Positions 17,704-25,625 of a DNA stretch of 64,000 nt are shown here, one piece after another (the first letter of the stretch is position 1; each line of letters starts with the position of its first letter). The notes below the pieces were generated by a model that saw only the letters and a list, made by a program, of their open reading frames with translations, had not been told where the DNA came from and ran no database searches. The stretch is from assembly GCA_947498985.1 (NCBI GenBank), contig CANMMF010000005.1, positions 62,001 to 126,000 of the forward strand, written 5' to 3'. The position numbers and the translations under genes are program-made. This DNA comes from an uncultured Paracoccaceae bacterium (lineage in GTDB: Bacteria; Pseudomonadota; Alphaproteobacteria; Rhodobacterales; Rhodobacteraceae).

Positions 17704-18189
17704 TCACCCGCCTTCGGAGCCGTAGAGCGGCACGGTCGAGATCGACAGCTTGGCGGAGCCGTCCGTCAGCTCCGCCGCATGCGCAAGATAGATCAGCGTG
17801 CGGTTTTCCTCGTCATAGATCCGCTTCACCCGCAGCGATTTCAGCACAATCGAGCGCGAGGTGCGAAAGACGTTTTCGCCGCCTTCGGATTTCGAGATGT
17901 CGCCCAGCCTGATCGGGCCGGTCTGGCGGCAGGAGATCGAGGCGTTGGACGGGTCCTCGAACCAGTTGCCCTTGCTCAGCCGGTCGATCAGCCCGCGTTC
18001 GAAATAGGCGATATGGCAGGTCACACCCTCGACCTTGGGATCGGCCACCGCCTCGATGATGATGTCATTGCCGACCCAGTCGACACCGACCTCGCCGACC
18101 TGATCGGCCGCAAGCGGCGCGGCGGGCAGCAGCGCCAGGGCGACACAGGCCGCGCGCAGACGGGCGAAAGCTCCGCGCGCCGGTCTCAA
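17704..18189 (-). CDS. creA: CreA-family exported protein
   Basis: 161 aa. CreA proteins are small periplasmic proteins of unknown function. The core VGEVGVDWVGNDIIIEAVADPKV is split by no gaps and is followed by GVTCHIAYFERG, as in the family. A signal peptide with the hydrophobic core ACVALALLPAAPLAA precedes it. The start is a TTG at 18187-18189 that overlaps the stop of the upstream stress-protein gene (TTGA); a longer reading from 18288 would lie inside that gene and break the signal peptide. Two cysteines may form a disulfide. Confidence 0.8.
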   Translation of the reverse strand: MRPARGAFARLRAACVALALLPAAPLAADQVGEVGVDWVGNDIIIEAVADPKVEGVTCHIAYFERGLIDRLSKGNWFEDPSNASISCRQTGPIRLGDISKSEGGENVFRTSRSIVLKSLRVKRIYDEENRTLIYLAHAAELTDGSAKLSISTVPLYGSEGG

Positions 18190-18653
18190 AATGTCACCGT
18201 GCCATGTGTGCCCATATCCGGTTGCCCGTCGGTGAGCTTTGCCTTGGCGATCTCGTAGAGAAAGCCCGCAGCCCCGTCGGTGGCCCACATCTCGGCCTTG
18301 CGCGGGGTCATCTTCACCAGCCGGATATCGGGATCGTCGATGCCTTCCTCGAACCAGGTCGAGGCAATCGGGTTCCAGAGCTCCCTCAGCTTGGCGTCGT
18401 CCTTGACCGCCGAGAGATCCCCGTCGATATCGGCATAGAGATTGGCGCCGCTCTCGGCGATCAGCAGCGAGGCGTGGGCGCCGGCTTCGGCGGCATAAGC
18501 CACATCGGTGCCCTCGGCGGTGATGAACCAGATCGCCCCTTCGTCGCGGTCGGCATAGGGCGACATCGGCACAAACCTGCCGCCACCGGCGTCGAGCATC
18601 GCGGCGCGCACATCGTCAAGGCGGGTCCAGAGCGTCTCTTTGAGATCGGTCAT
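18186..18653 (-). CDS. PPOX-fold general stress protein (pyridoxamine 5'-phosphate oxidase-like)
   Basis: 155 aa, split beta-barrel flavin-binding family often annotated as general stress protein 26. It begins [15 protein letters not shown]; the blocks [26 protein letters not shown] and the conserved W of [15 protein letters not shown] are visible. Binding of FMN or FAD is expected from the family; the reaction is unknown. The ATG at 18651-18653 is preferred to an upstream ATG at 18683 because it matches the family N-terminus and has GGAAG upstream. It is translationally coupled to creA and diverges from the ivd operon. Confidence 0.8.
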   Translation of the reverse strand: MTDLKETLWTRLDDVRAAMLDAGGGRFVPMSPYADRDEGAIWFITAEGTDVAYAAEAGAHASLLIAESGANLYADIDGDLSAVKDDAKLRELWNPIASTWFEEGIDDPDIRLVKMTPRKAEMWATDGAAGFLYEIAKAKLTDGQPDMGTHGTVTF

Positions 18654-18757
18654 ATTGCTTATCAACTTCCGTTTTCGGTGCATTTACCCGGCCAACGCAT
18701 CAGCCCGCCGGGGGTTCCGTCCGCCACACGCCCCGCGCGACGCCGTGGACGCAGCGC

Positions 18758-18786
18758 TTGACGGGCGGGGTGCGGAGATCTATTAT
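18758..18786 (+). promoter_or_regulatory. Near-consensus sigma-70 promoter of the leucine-degradation operon
   Basis: TTGACG (18758-18763), 17-bp spacer, TATTAT (18781-18786): five of six matches in each box at ideal spacing. The expected start is near 18793, inside the palindrome at 18788-18801. This is the strongest promoter-like sequence found in the window. Confidence 0.75.
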
Positions 18787-18787
18787 C

Positions 18788-18801
18788 TGAACAAGTGTTC
18801 A
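18788..18801. promoter_or_regulatory. 14-bp palindromic operator, TetR-like
   Basis: TGAACA-AG-TGTTCA: 6-bp perfect arms around two bases, centred on the expected transcription start of ivd. Position and form fit a repressor of the TetR family, but no TetR gene is in the window. The regulator, probably released by an acyl-CoA intermediate, is inferred. Confidence 0.65.
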
Positions 18802-18825
18802 ATAACTGCGGGGGAGGCGGGCAGG

Positions 18826-19986
18826 ATGTTCATCGCCAGCATGAAGTTCGATCTGGGCGAAGACGTGGAGGCGCTGCGCGAGATGGTGCATCGCTGGGCT
18901 CAGGATCGCGTCAAGCCGATGGCCGCCCGGATCGACGAGACCAACAGCTTCCCGCCAGAGCTCTGGCCCGAGATGGGCGAGCTGGGCCTGCTCGGCATCA
19001 CCGTCGATGAAGAATATGGCGGCGCGGGCATGGGATATCTGGCCCATACGGTCGCGGTGGAAGAGGTGGCCCGCGCCTCGGCGTCGGTCTCGCTCAGCTA
19101 CGGCGCGCATTCCAACCTCTGCGTGAACCAGATCAAGCTCAACGGCACACCCGAACAGAAGGCGAAATACCTGCCCGGTCTGGTCTCCGGCCAGAATGTC
19201 GGCGCTCTGGCAATGTCGGAAACCGGCGCGGGCTCGGACGTGGTCAGCATGAAACTGCGCGCTGAAAAGCGCAATGACCGCTACGTGCTCAACGGCAACA
19301 AGTACTGGATCACCAACGGCCCCGATGCCGACACGCTGGTGGTCTATGCCAAGAGCGATCCGGATGCGGGCTCCAAGGGCATCACTGCCTATCTGATCGA
19401 GAAATCGATGACCGGCTTCTCGACCAGCCCGCATTTCGACAAGTTGGGGATGCGCGGCTCCAACACCGCCGAGCTGATCTTCGACAATGTCGAGGTGCCG
19501 TTCGAAAACGTGCTGGGCGAGGAGGGCAAGGGGGTGCGGGTGCTGATGTCCGGGCTCGATTACGAGCGCGTCGTGCTGGCGGGTATCGGGCTCGGCATCA
19601 TGGCCGCCTGCATGGACGAGGTCATGCCTTACCTCAAGGAGCGCAAGCAGTTCGGCAAGCCGATCGGGGATTTCCAGCTGATGCAGGGCAAGATCGCGGA
19701 TATGTACACCGCGATGAACTCCGCCCGCGCCTATGTCTACGAGGTGGCGCGCGCCTGCGACCGCGGCGATGTCACCCGCCAGGACGCGGCGGCCTGCTGT
19801 CTTTACGCCTCCGAAGAGGCGATGAAGCAGGCCCATCAGGCGGTGCAGGCGCTGGGCGGGGCGGGGTTCCTGAACGACGCTCCCGTGGCGCGGCTGTTCC
19901 GCGACGCCAAGCTGATGGAGATCGGCGCGGGCACTTCGGAGATCCGCCGCATGCTGGTCGGGCGCGAGCTGATGGGGGCTGTGTGA
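18826..19986 (+). CDS. ivd: Isovaleryl-CoA dehydrogenase
   Basis: 386 aa acyl-CoA dehydrogenase. It oxidises isovaleryl-CoA to 3-methylcrotonyl-CoA in leucine degradation, passing electrons to ETF. The distinguishing catalytic glutamate of isovaleryl-CoA dehydrogenases is seen in [11 protein letters not shown] near residue 247; other acyl-CoA dehydrogenases carry it near the C-terminus. [13 protein letters not shown] and [17 protein letters not shown] are family signatures. The start [13 protein letters not shown] matches roseobacter homologues as I recall them. It heads a 14-gene operon with mccB, mccA, HMG-CoA lyase and the hydratase. Confidence 0.93.
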   Translation: MFIASMKFDLGEDVEALREMVHRWAQDRVKPMAARIDETNSFPPELWPEMGELGLLGITVDEEYGGAGMGYLAHTVAVEEVARASASVSLSYGAHSNLCVNQIKLNGTPEQKAKYLPGLVSGQNVGALAMSETGAGSDVVSMKLRAEKRNDRYVLNGNKYWITNGPDADTLVVYAKSDPDAGSKGITAYLIEKSMTGFSTSPHFDKLGMRGSNTAELIFDNVEVPFENVLGEEGKGVRVLMSGLDYERVVLAGIGLGIMAACMDEVMPYLKERKQFGKPIGDFQLMQGKIADMYTAMNSARAYVYEVARACDRGDVTRQDAAACCLYASEEAMKQAHQAVQALGGAGFLNDAPVARLFRDAKLMEIGAGTSEIRRMLVGRELMGAV

Positions 19987-20420
19987 TGACCCGGGCGGCG
20001 CTGATCCTGACGCTTGTCGCGGCCCCCGCGCTGGCGGATCAAAGCTGCCTCGTGTCGGATCCAGACGCCATGCAGACCTGTCTGGAAGAGCTGGCCAGCA
20101 CCTGTTTCCGCACCCCGCCCGACGGTCAGAGCGCGCTGGCCTGTCTGACAGCCGCCACGGCTGAGGCCGAAAGCCGCCTCGATGCCCTGGAGGCCGACAT
20201 CGCGCAGAACCTCGCCATCGATCTGCCGCGGATTGCTGAAAAGCTCTCGGCCAATCGCACCGCCTGGCAGGCCTGGCGCGACACCAGTTGCGAGCTTGCG
20301 GCCTACCGGGATTTCGCCGCCCCCACCGGGACGTGGCAGGCCGATTGCGCGCTGCGCATGACCGCCAGCCGCTGGCACCGCCTGCGCCACCCTGAGATCG
20401 ACACCAAGGTCTGGCCCTGA
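19986..20420 (+). CDS. LprI-family (DUF1311) exported protein
   Basis: 144 aa with a signal peptide (cleavage probably after PALADQ). The mature part has the LprI/DUF1311 pattern of conserved cysteines and a C-terminal WQAWRDTSCELAA helix near residue 97. Mycobacterial LprI inhibits lysozyme; most proteobacterial members are uncharacterised. The ATG at 19986 shares a base with the ivd stop. A second LprI-like protein is encoded at 20882-21370. Why such proteins sit in a leucine catabolic operon is unclear. Confidence 0.7.
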   Translation: MTRAALILTLVAAPALADQSCLVSDPDAMQTCLEELASTCFRTPPDGQSALACLTAATAEAESRLDALEADIAQNLAIDLPRIAEKLSANRTAWQAWRDTSCELAAYRDFAAPTGTWQADCALRMTASRWHRLRHPEIDTKVWP

Positions 20421-20421
20421 C

Positions 20422-20760
20422 ATGACGCGCTGGATGTGGTGGGCACCGCTGATCGGGCTGACGGCATTGATTGCGATCTACGCGTTCCGGCTTGGCTGGA
20501 TCGCCGTGCATCTTACGGAAAGCGACGCCATCACCACCTATGCCGCGCAATATTCGCAAGCCACCGGCGGGGCGCCCGCAACCGATTGTTTTGCCGAGTC
20601 CGCAGAGGTCTACGGGCTCTGGCTGGTGGTGCGCTGCATCGATGGCGACAGCCAGTCACTTCACAGCTACTATCTGAACCGGGTGGGCTGGCTGCGGCAC
20701 TACGCGCGCGAGGCCCTTGCCGACCCGGCCCACGCGCTGCAGGAGGAGCCAAGCACATGA
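20422..20760 (+). CDS. Small single-helix membrane-anchored protein
   Basis: 112 aa, no family recognised. One hydrophobic helix (residues about 4-27, rich in Trp and Leu) is followed by a soluble part with two cysteines (near 56 and 71) that could form a disulfide outside the membrane. It starts one base after the upstream LprI-like gene and overlaps the next small ORF by four bases, which supports translation. Confidence 0.6.
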   Translation: MTRWMWWAPLIGLTALIAIYAFRLGWIAVHLTESDAITTYAAQYSQATGGAPATDCFAESAEVYGLWLVVRCIDGDSQSLHSYYLNRVGWLRHYAREALADPAHALQEEPST

Positions 20761-20885
20761 CACAGCTCCGTGGCCTCGACGCTTTCTTCGCCGGCACGAG
20801 CGGCGCCGCGCATACCAGCATGGGCCGGACGACGTGCGAAACCCGCCACTGGCCCGATCACATCATCCCGGAGACAGGCGCATGA
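20757..20885 (+). CDS. 42-codon small ORF with ATGA overlaps on both sides
   Basis: The ATG at 20757 overlaps the preceding stop, and its own TGA (20883-20885) overlaps the ATG of the next gene. The product would be 42 aa, starting MTQLRGLDAFFAGTSG, without membrane helix or signal peptide. No family is recognised. The only evidence is the double coupling; it may simply carry ribosomes to the next start. Confidence 0.4.
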   Translation: MTQLRGLDAFFAGTSGAAHTSMGRTTCETRHWPDHIIPETGA

Positions 20886-21370
20886 GAGCCATTCTTGTAC
20901 TTCTGATCTGTCTGGCGCCGCCCGCGGCGGCTCAGGACGTGATCTTCGAGCCCGGGGTGACGGAAAGCTGTCTGGACACCGGCAAGCCCTTGATGACCTG
21001 CGTCGGAGCGGCAGCGGATCACTGCATGGAGGTCAGCCCGGGCGGCAGCAGCACCGTTGGCATGGGGTTCTGTCTTGAGCAGGAATGGCTCTATTGGGAC
21101 GGGCGGCTCAACGATGCGTACGCGGTCGCGACCAAGCTGGCGCGGCAGACCGATGCGGAGATGAAGGATCTCGGCGCCACGGTGCCCTCGCAGGAGGAAG
21201 CGCTGCGCGCCATGCAGCGCGCCTGGATCCCGTTCCGTGACCGCAAATGCGACTATGTGCGCAGCTTCTGGGGCGGCGGGACCGGGGGTGGTCCGGCCTC
21301 CATCGCCTGCCTGATGCGGGAAACGGCGCGGCAGTCGGAGTTCCTTGGACTGCAGGGGGCGATCAACTGA
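20882..21370 (+). CDS. LprI-family (DUF1311) exported protein, second copy
   Basis: 162 aa. Signal peptide of about 18 aa (MRAILVLLICLAPPAAAQ), then the LprI-type pattern: several cysteines, EQEWLYWDGRLNDAY near residue 72 and the C-terminal MQRAWIPFRDRKCDY near 113. It resembles the protein at 19986-20420 in layout but has a longer N-terminal part and a Gly-rich insert (WGGGTGGGP). It overlaps the acyl-CoA synthetase start by one base. Periplasmic; function unknown. Confidence 0.7.
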   Translation: MRAILVLLICLAPPAAAQDVIFEPGVTESCLDTGKPLMTCVGAAADHCMEVSPGGSSTVGMGFCLEQEWLYWDGRLNDAYAVATKLARQTDAEMKDLGATVPSQEEALRAMQRAWIPFRDRKCDYVRSFWGGGTGGGPASIACLMRETARQSEFLGLQGAIN

Positions 21371-22932
21371 TGTTGCCACAGGCAAACTCTTACGATGCGC
21401 TGCGCGCGGGGTTCGCCTGGGAGCTGCCCGCGCGGCTCAACATGGCCGTGCAGGTCTGCGATGGCTGGGCGGTGAGCGACCCGGACAGGCTGGCGATCAT
21501 CGACATGACCGGGCCCGAGCGCGTCGATGTGAGCCATGGCGATCTCTGGGCGCTGTCGCGGCGTGTGGAGGCCGCGCTGGTCGCACGTGGCGTGCTGAAA
21601 GGCGACCGGGTCGGGGTGTTGCTGTCGCAATCGCCGCTTTGCGCCGCGGCCCATATCGCCGCCTGGCGGTTGGGCGCGATCTCGGTGCCGCTTTTCAAGC
21701 TTTTCAAGACCGACGCGCTGCGCGCGCGGCTCGACGATGCGACGCCCGCGCTGGTGGTCACCGATACCGAAGGCCGAGCGATGCTGGCGGGGCTGGCTGT
21801 GGCCACCCTGACCGCGCAGGATCTGCCCGATGCCACGCTGGCCTCGCGTGCCGGGGTCGAGACCGGGCCCGACGATCCGGCGGTGCTGATCTACACGTCC
21901 GGCACCACCGGCAAACCCAAAGGCGCGCTGCACGGCCACCGGGTGCTGACCGGCCATCTGCCGGGTGTCGAGATGAGCCATGATTTCCTGGGCCAGCCCG
22001 GCGATGTGCTCTGGACTCCGGCGGACTGGGCCTGGATCGGCGGGCTCTTCGATGTGCTCATGCCCGGCCTTGCGCTGGGGGTGCCGGTGGTTGCGGGACC
22101 TGCGGGCAAGTTCGACCCCGACCTCTGCGCGCGGCTGATCGCGGAGGCCGCGGTGCGCTGCGTGTTCTTCCCGCCCACGGCGCTGCGCATGCTGAAAGCG
22201 AAGGGGGCCGGGCTCACCGGGCTGCGCTCCGTCGCCTCGGGCGGCGAGCCGCTGGGTGCGGAGATGCTGGACTGGGGCCGCACGGCGCTGGGGGTGACCA
22301 TCAACGAGTTTTACGGGCAGACCGAATGCAACATGGTGGCCTCTTCCTGCGGCGCCCTCTTCAGCCCTCAACCGGGCTGCCTCGGCAAGGCCGCGCCCGG
22401 CTTTGACGTGGCGGTGATCGACGCCGACGGGCGCCCGGTCGAAGGCGAAGGCGACATCGCGATCCGCAAGGGGGCGGCGTCGATGATGCTGCGCTACTGG
22501 AACAACCCCGAGGCCACGGCAGAGAAGTTCCGCGGCGACTGGCTGGTGATGGGGGATCGCGGTGTGGCCGAGCACGGGTTTCTGCGCTTTGTCGGGCGCG
22601 AGGATGACGTGATCACCTCGGCGGGGTACCGGATCGGACCCGCCGAGATCGAGGATTGCCTGCTGACCCATCCCGCTGTCGCCACCGTGGGTGTGGTGGG
22701 CAAGCCCGACGCGCTGCGCACCGAGATCGTGAAAGCCTATGTCGTGGCCAAACCGGGCGCGTCGCCGACCCAGGGCGAGCTGCAGGACTGGGTCAGGGAC
22801 CGGCTGGCAAGCTATTCCTATCCAAGGGAAATCACCTTTCTCGATGCGCTGCCGATGACGGTCACGGGCAAGGTCATCCGCAAGGAGCTCAAGGCCCGTG
22901 CCGCTGCCGAAGGGGACCGAGAGGATGGGTAG
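21370..22932 (+). CDS. AMP-forming acyl-CoA synthetase
   Basis: 520 aa, adenylate-forming enzyme. The AMP-binding P-loop LIYTSGTTGKPKGALHGH is near residue 174, the adenine motif INEFYGQTE near 316, the hinge GREDDVITSAGYRIGP near 414 and the C-terminal catalytic lysine in TVTGKVIRKEL near 500. The layout is closest to short- and medium-chain (acetyl/propionyl/butyryl-like) synthetases. Within this operon it may activate isovalerate or another branched short acid, or acetoacetate formed from leucine; that is inferred from context only. Confidence 0.85.
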   Translation: MLPQANSYDALRAGFAWELPARLNMAVQVCDGWAVSDPDRLAIIDMTGPERVDVSHGDLWALSRRVEAALVARGVLKGDRVGVLLSQSPLCAAAHIAAWRLGAISVPLFKLFKTDALRARLDDATPALVVTDTEGRAMLAGLAVATLTAQDLPDATLASRAGVETGPDDPAVLIYTSGTTGKPKGALHGHRVLTGHLPGVEMSHDFLGQPGDVLWTPADWAWIGGLFDVLMPGLALGVPVVAGPAGKFDPDLCARLIAEAAVRCVFFPPTALRMLKAKGAGLTGLRSVASGGEPLGAEMLDWGRTALGVTINEFYGQTECNMVASSCGALFSPQPGCLGKAAPGFDVAVIDADGRPVEGEGDIAIRKGAASMMLRYWNNPEATAEKFRGDWLVMGDRGVAEHGFLRFVGREDDVITSAGYRIGPAEIEDCLLTHPAVATVGVVGKPDALRTEIVKAYVVAKPGASPTQGELQDWVRDRLASYSYPREITFLDALPMTVTGKVIRKELKARAAAEGDREDG

Positions 22933-23515
22933 CGGCACGCGTCTTTGCGCCGGTGCGGTGCTGGCGGCCCTGCCGGTCATGGCGCCCGCGCAGGACGATC
23001 CCCTGCCGAGCTTTCAGGCCTGCATCGACACCGAGGTCGCGCGGTACGAGCGCAATCTCAGGGCGCTGCGCGCCACCGAGGCGGACAGGCGAAGCTTTGA
23101 CATCGGTGATGTGCGCGGCTTTGTTTATTGCGGCTCTGTGGGCATCGTGCGCTGCGACCGCTCCGACGCTCCGCTGCCCTGCCAGCGCGCGCTCGAGGCC
23201 GAGCAGGACGCGCTGCGCGCCGAGGTGCTGGCCGCCTTGCCGGAACCTGCCGGCCCGGCGCGGGAGGGCTTTGCCGAGCAGCTTTATGCCACGCTCTGGG
23301 ATCTCGCGCATGGGGTCTCGGCGGGAGCCGATTGCGCCGGTATGGACGATCCGATGCAAAGCTGGTGTGCCGCATGGGAGGCCAACAGCCGCCTGAAGAC
23401 GGCTGTGCTCTTGTGGCAGGCTGGGCGCTATCTTGATCGGGCGGCGCCTGCGACGGAGGTCGGCTGGGCGTCGATCCCGCCGCCGACACGGCCGCGGGTG
23501 CGGCCCGAGGATTGA
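22925..23515 (+). CDS. Exported protein of unknown function, cysteine-containing
   Basis: 196 aa. A signal peptide ([23 protein letters not shown], 23 aa, shown here as its span: residues 1-23) precedes a helical, acidic mature part with about six cysteines, in a spacing loosely like the LprI-like proteins encoded upstream. No firm family assignment. The ATG at 22925 overlaps the acyl-CoA synthetase end by eight bases. It is the third or fourth exported small protein in this catabolic operon. Confidence 0.6.
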   Translation: MGSGTRLCAGAVLAALPVMAPAQDDPLPSFQACIDTEVARYERNLRALRATEADRRSFDIGDVRGFVYCGSVGIVRCDRSDAPLPCQRALEAEQDALRAEVLAALPEPAGPAREGFAEQLYATLWDLAHGVSAGADCAGMDDPMQSWCAAWEANSRLKTAVLLWQAGRYLDRAAPATEVGWASIPPPTRPRVRPED

Positions 23516-23547
23516 AAGAGGCCCGGAAGCGGGCGCAGGAGGACGAC

Positions 23548-25176
23548 ATGAAACTGCAATCGGCGTTTGTGGCCGGGTCGGAGGCGGCCAGGACCAACCG
23601 CGCGGGCCATCTGGAGGCGCTGCGCGTGGTGCGCGAGGCCGCCGAGGCCGCTGCCGAAGGTGGCGGGGCAAAGGCGCGCGAGAGGCATGTGTCGCGCGGC
23701 AAGATGCTGCCGCGGGACCGGGTGGCGCAGCTGCTCGATCCCGGCGCGCCGTTTCTCGAGATCGGGGCCACCGCGGCGCATGGGCTTTATGACGGGGCGG
23801 CCCCCTGCGCGGGGGTGATCGCCGGGGTGGGGCAGGTCGCGGGGCGGCAGGTCATGGTGGTCTGCAACGACGCCACCGTGAAGGGCGGCACGTATTATCC
23901 GATGACGGTCAAGAAGCACCTGCGCGCGCAGGAGATCGCCGAGGAAAACCACCTGCCATGCGTCTATCTTGTGGACAGCGGCGGCGCGAACCTGCCCAAC
24001 CAGGACGAAGTGTTCCCGGATCGCGATCATTTCGGCCGGATCTTTTACAATCAGGCGCGGATGTCGGCCAGGGGCATCGCGCAGATCGCGGTGGTCATGG
24101 GCTCCTGCACCGCGGGCGGCGCCTATGTGCCCGCGATGTCGGATGTGGCGATCATCGTGAAGGAGCAGGGCACGATCTTTCTGGCGGGCCCGCCGCTGGT
24201 CAAGGCGGCGACGGGCGAGGTGGTGAGCGCCGAGGATCTGGGGGGCGGCGACGTGCACACGCGGCTTTCGGGTGTGGCCGATTATCTGGCCGAGGACGAT
24301 GCGCATGCGCTGGCTCTGGCGCGGCGCGCGGTGGCCTCGCTCGGCAATGGTGGGTTGCAAACCCACCCTATGGGCGCGGCCCCCGCTTTCGACCCGCCCG
24401 CGAATGATCCGCCCGCCTATGATCCGGACGAGATCCTCGACGTGGTGCCCGCCGATCTGCGCACGCCATATGACATCCGCGAGGTGATCGCGCGGGTGGT
24501 GGATGGCTCTTGTTTCGACGAGTTCAAGGCGCGTTTCGGCGACACGCTGGTCTGCGGCTTCGCGCAGGTCGAGGGCATGGATTGCGGCATCGTCGCCAAC
24601 AATGGCGTGCTCTTTTCCGAAGCCGCGCAGAAAGGCGCGCACTTTGTCGAGCTGTGCTCTCAGCGCCGTATCCCGCTGGTTTTCCTGCAGAATATCACCG
24701 GCTTCATGGTCGGGCGCAAATACGAGAACGAAGGCATTGCGCGCCACGGCGCCAAGATGGTGACCGCCGTCGCCTCCACCTCGGTGCCCAAGATCACCCT
24801 GCTTGTGGGCGGCTCTTTCGGCGCGGGCAACTACGGCATGGCAGGTCGCGCCTATCAGCCGCGTTTCCTCTGGACCTGGCCCAACTCCCGCATCTCGGTC
24901 ATGGGCGGCGCGCAGGCGGCAGGGGTTCTGGCGAGTGTGAAACGCGACGCCATCGAGCGCGGCGGCGGGGACTGGTCCGACGAAGAGGAGGCCGAGTTCA
25001 AGCGCCCCACCATCGAGATGTTCGAGCGGCAGTCGCACCCGCTCTATGCCTCCGCCCGGCTCTGGGACGACGGCGTGGTCGATCCGCGCAAGACCCGTCA
25101 GGTGCTGGCCCTGTCGCTGCGCGCCGCGCTCAACGCCCCCGTCGAAGAGACGCGCTTCGGCGTGTTCCGCATGTGA
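23548..25176 (+). CDS. mccB: Methylcrotonyl-CoA carboxylase, carboxyltransferase (beta) subunit
   Basis: 542 aa. It transfers CO2 from biotin to 3-methylcrotonyl-CoA, giving 3-methylglutaconyl-CoA. Crotonase-fold halves are visible: [20 protein letters not shown] near residue 141 and the oxyanion glycines of [15 protein letters not shown] near 185; [15 protein letters not shown] follows near 425. The [15 protein letters not shown] block is typical of MCC rather than propionyl-CoA carboxylase. CAGGAGG before 23543 fixes the ATG. The linker near residues 268-273 contains a DNA palindrome (24349-24367). Works with MccA (25618-27567). Confidence 0.93.
   Translation: MKLQSAFVAGSEAARTNRAGHLEALRVVREAAEAAAEGGGAKARERHVSRGKMLPRDRVAQLLDPGAPFLEIGATAAHGLYDGAAPCAGVIAGVGQVAGRQVMVVCNDATVKGGTYYPMTVKKHLRAQEIAEENHLPCVYLVDSGGANLPNQDEVFPDRDHFGRIFYNQARMSARGIAQIAVVMGSCTAGGAYVPAMSDVAIIVKEQGTIFLAGPPLVKAATGEVVSAEDLGGGDVHTRLSGVADYLAEDDAHALALARRAVASLGNGGLQTHPMGAAPAFDPPANDPPAYDPDEILDVVPADLRTPYDIREVIARVVDGSCFDEFKARFGDTLVCGFAQVEGMDCGIVANNGVLFSEAAQKGAHFVELCSQRRIPLVFLQNITGFMVGRKYENEGIARHGAKMVTAVASTSVPKITLLVGGSFGAGNYGMAGRAYQPRFLWTWPNSRISVMGGAQAAGVLASVKRDAIERGGGDWSDEEEAEFKRPTIEMFERQSHPLYASARLWDDGVVDPRKTRQVLALSLRAALNAPVEETRFGVFRM
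24349..24367. repeat. Palindromic sequence inside mccB
   Basis: GGTGGGTT-GCA-AACCCACC: 8-bp perfect arms with a three-base centre, in the linker between the two carboxyltransferase halves. It keeps the reading frame and encodes GGLQTH. GGTGGGTT/AACCCACC palindromes are normally intergenic in bacteria of this group, as I recall, so this may be a repeat tolerated in a flexible loop. Confidence 0.55.
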
Positions 25177-25184
25177 GCGCCGCC

Positions 25185-25625
25185 ATGCCGGATGTGCAGG
25201 ACACCGCGCCAGACACCAAAGAGCTGACGGATCTTCCGACCTTTACCTTCGGCGACAGCCGCGCGCTTTGTGACGCGTTGCTGGCGCTGGTGCGCGCCGG
25301 AACCAAGACGGCGAGCTGCGGGGCGCTGCGCGATTACCGCGCCGAGGGTGCGCCCTTGCCGGTTGCCGGAACGCGCGCCGTCGCGCTGACCTGGGACGGG
25401 TGTCCCGCGCTGTTGATCGAAACCGCCTCGGTCGAGATCCGGCGCTTTTCGGAAGTGCCGGAAGACTTCGCCCTGGCCGAGGGCGAGGGCGATTTCGACG
25501 ATTGGCGGCGCGGCCATGAGGCGTATTTTGCCCGCAATGGCGGGTTCGACCCCGCAATGGACCTGGTCTGCGAGCGGTTCAGGCTCGTCGCGGATCTTCA
25601 ATCGCAGGAGAGACGCGATGTTTGA
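25185..25625 (+). CDS. ASCH-domain protein
   Basis: 146 aa. The ASCH fold (related to PUA, predicted RNA or nucleotide binding) is recognised from LPTFTFGDSRALCDALLALV, the GTKTASCGALRDY segment and PAMDLVCERFRLV at the C-terminus. Some ASCH proteins are N4-acetylcytidine amidohydrolases. It sits between mccB and mccA and overlaps mccA by eight bases. A GTG at 25173, overlapping the mccB stop, is an alternative start; neither has a good ribosome-binding site. Confidence 0.75.
   Translation: MPDVQDTAPDTKELTDLPTFTFGDSRALCDALLALVRAGTKTASCGALRDYRAEGAPLPVAGTRAVALTWDGCPALLIETASVEIRRFSEVPEDFALAEGEGDFDDWRRGHEAYFARNGGFDPAMDLVCERFRLVADLQSQERRDV

Noticed and set aside
18190-18288. Longer creA start on the minus strand at 18288
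   Set aside because: It lies inside the upstream gene and puts over 30 polar residues before the signal peptide.
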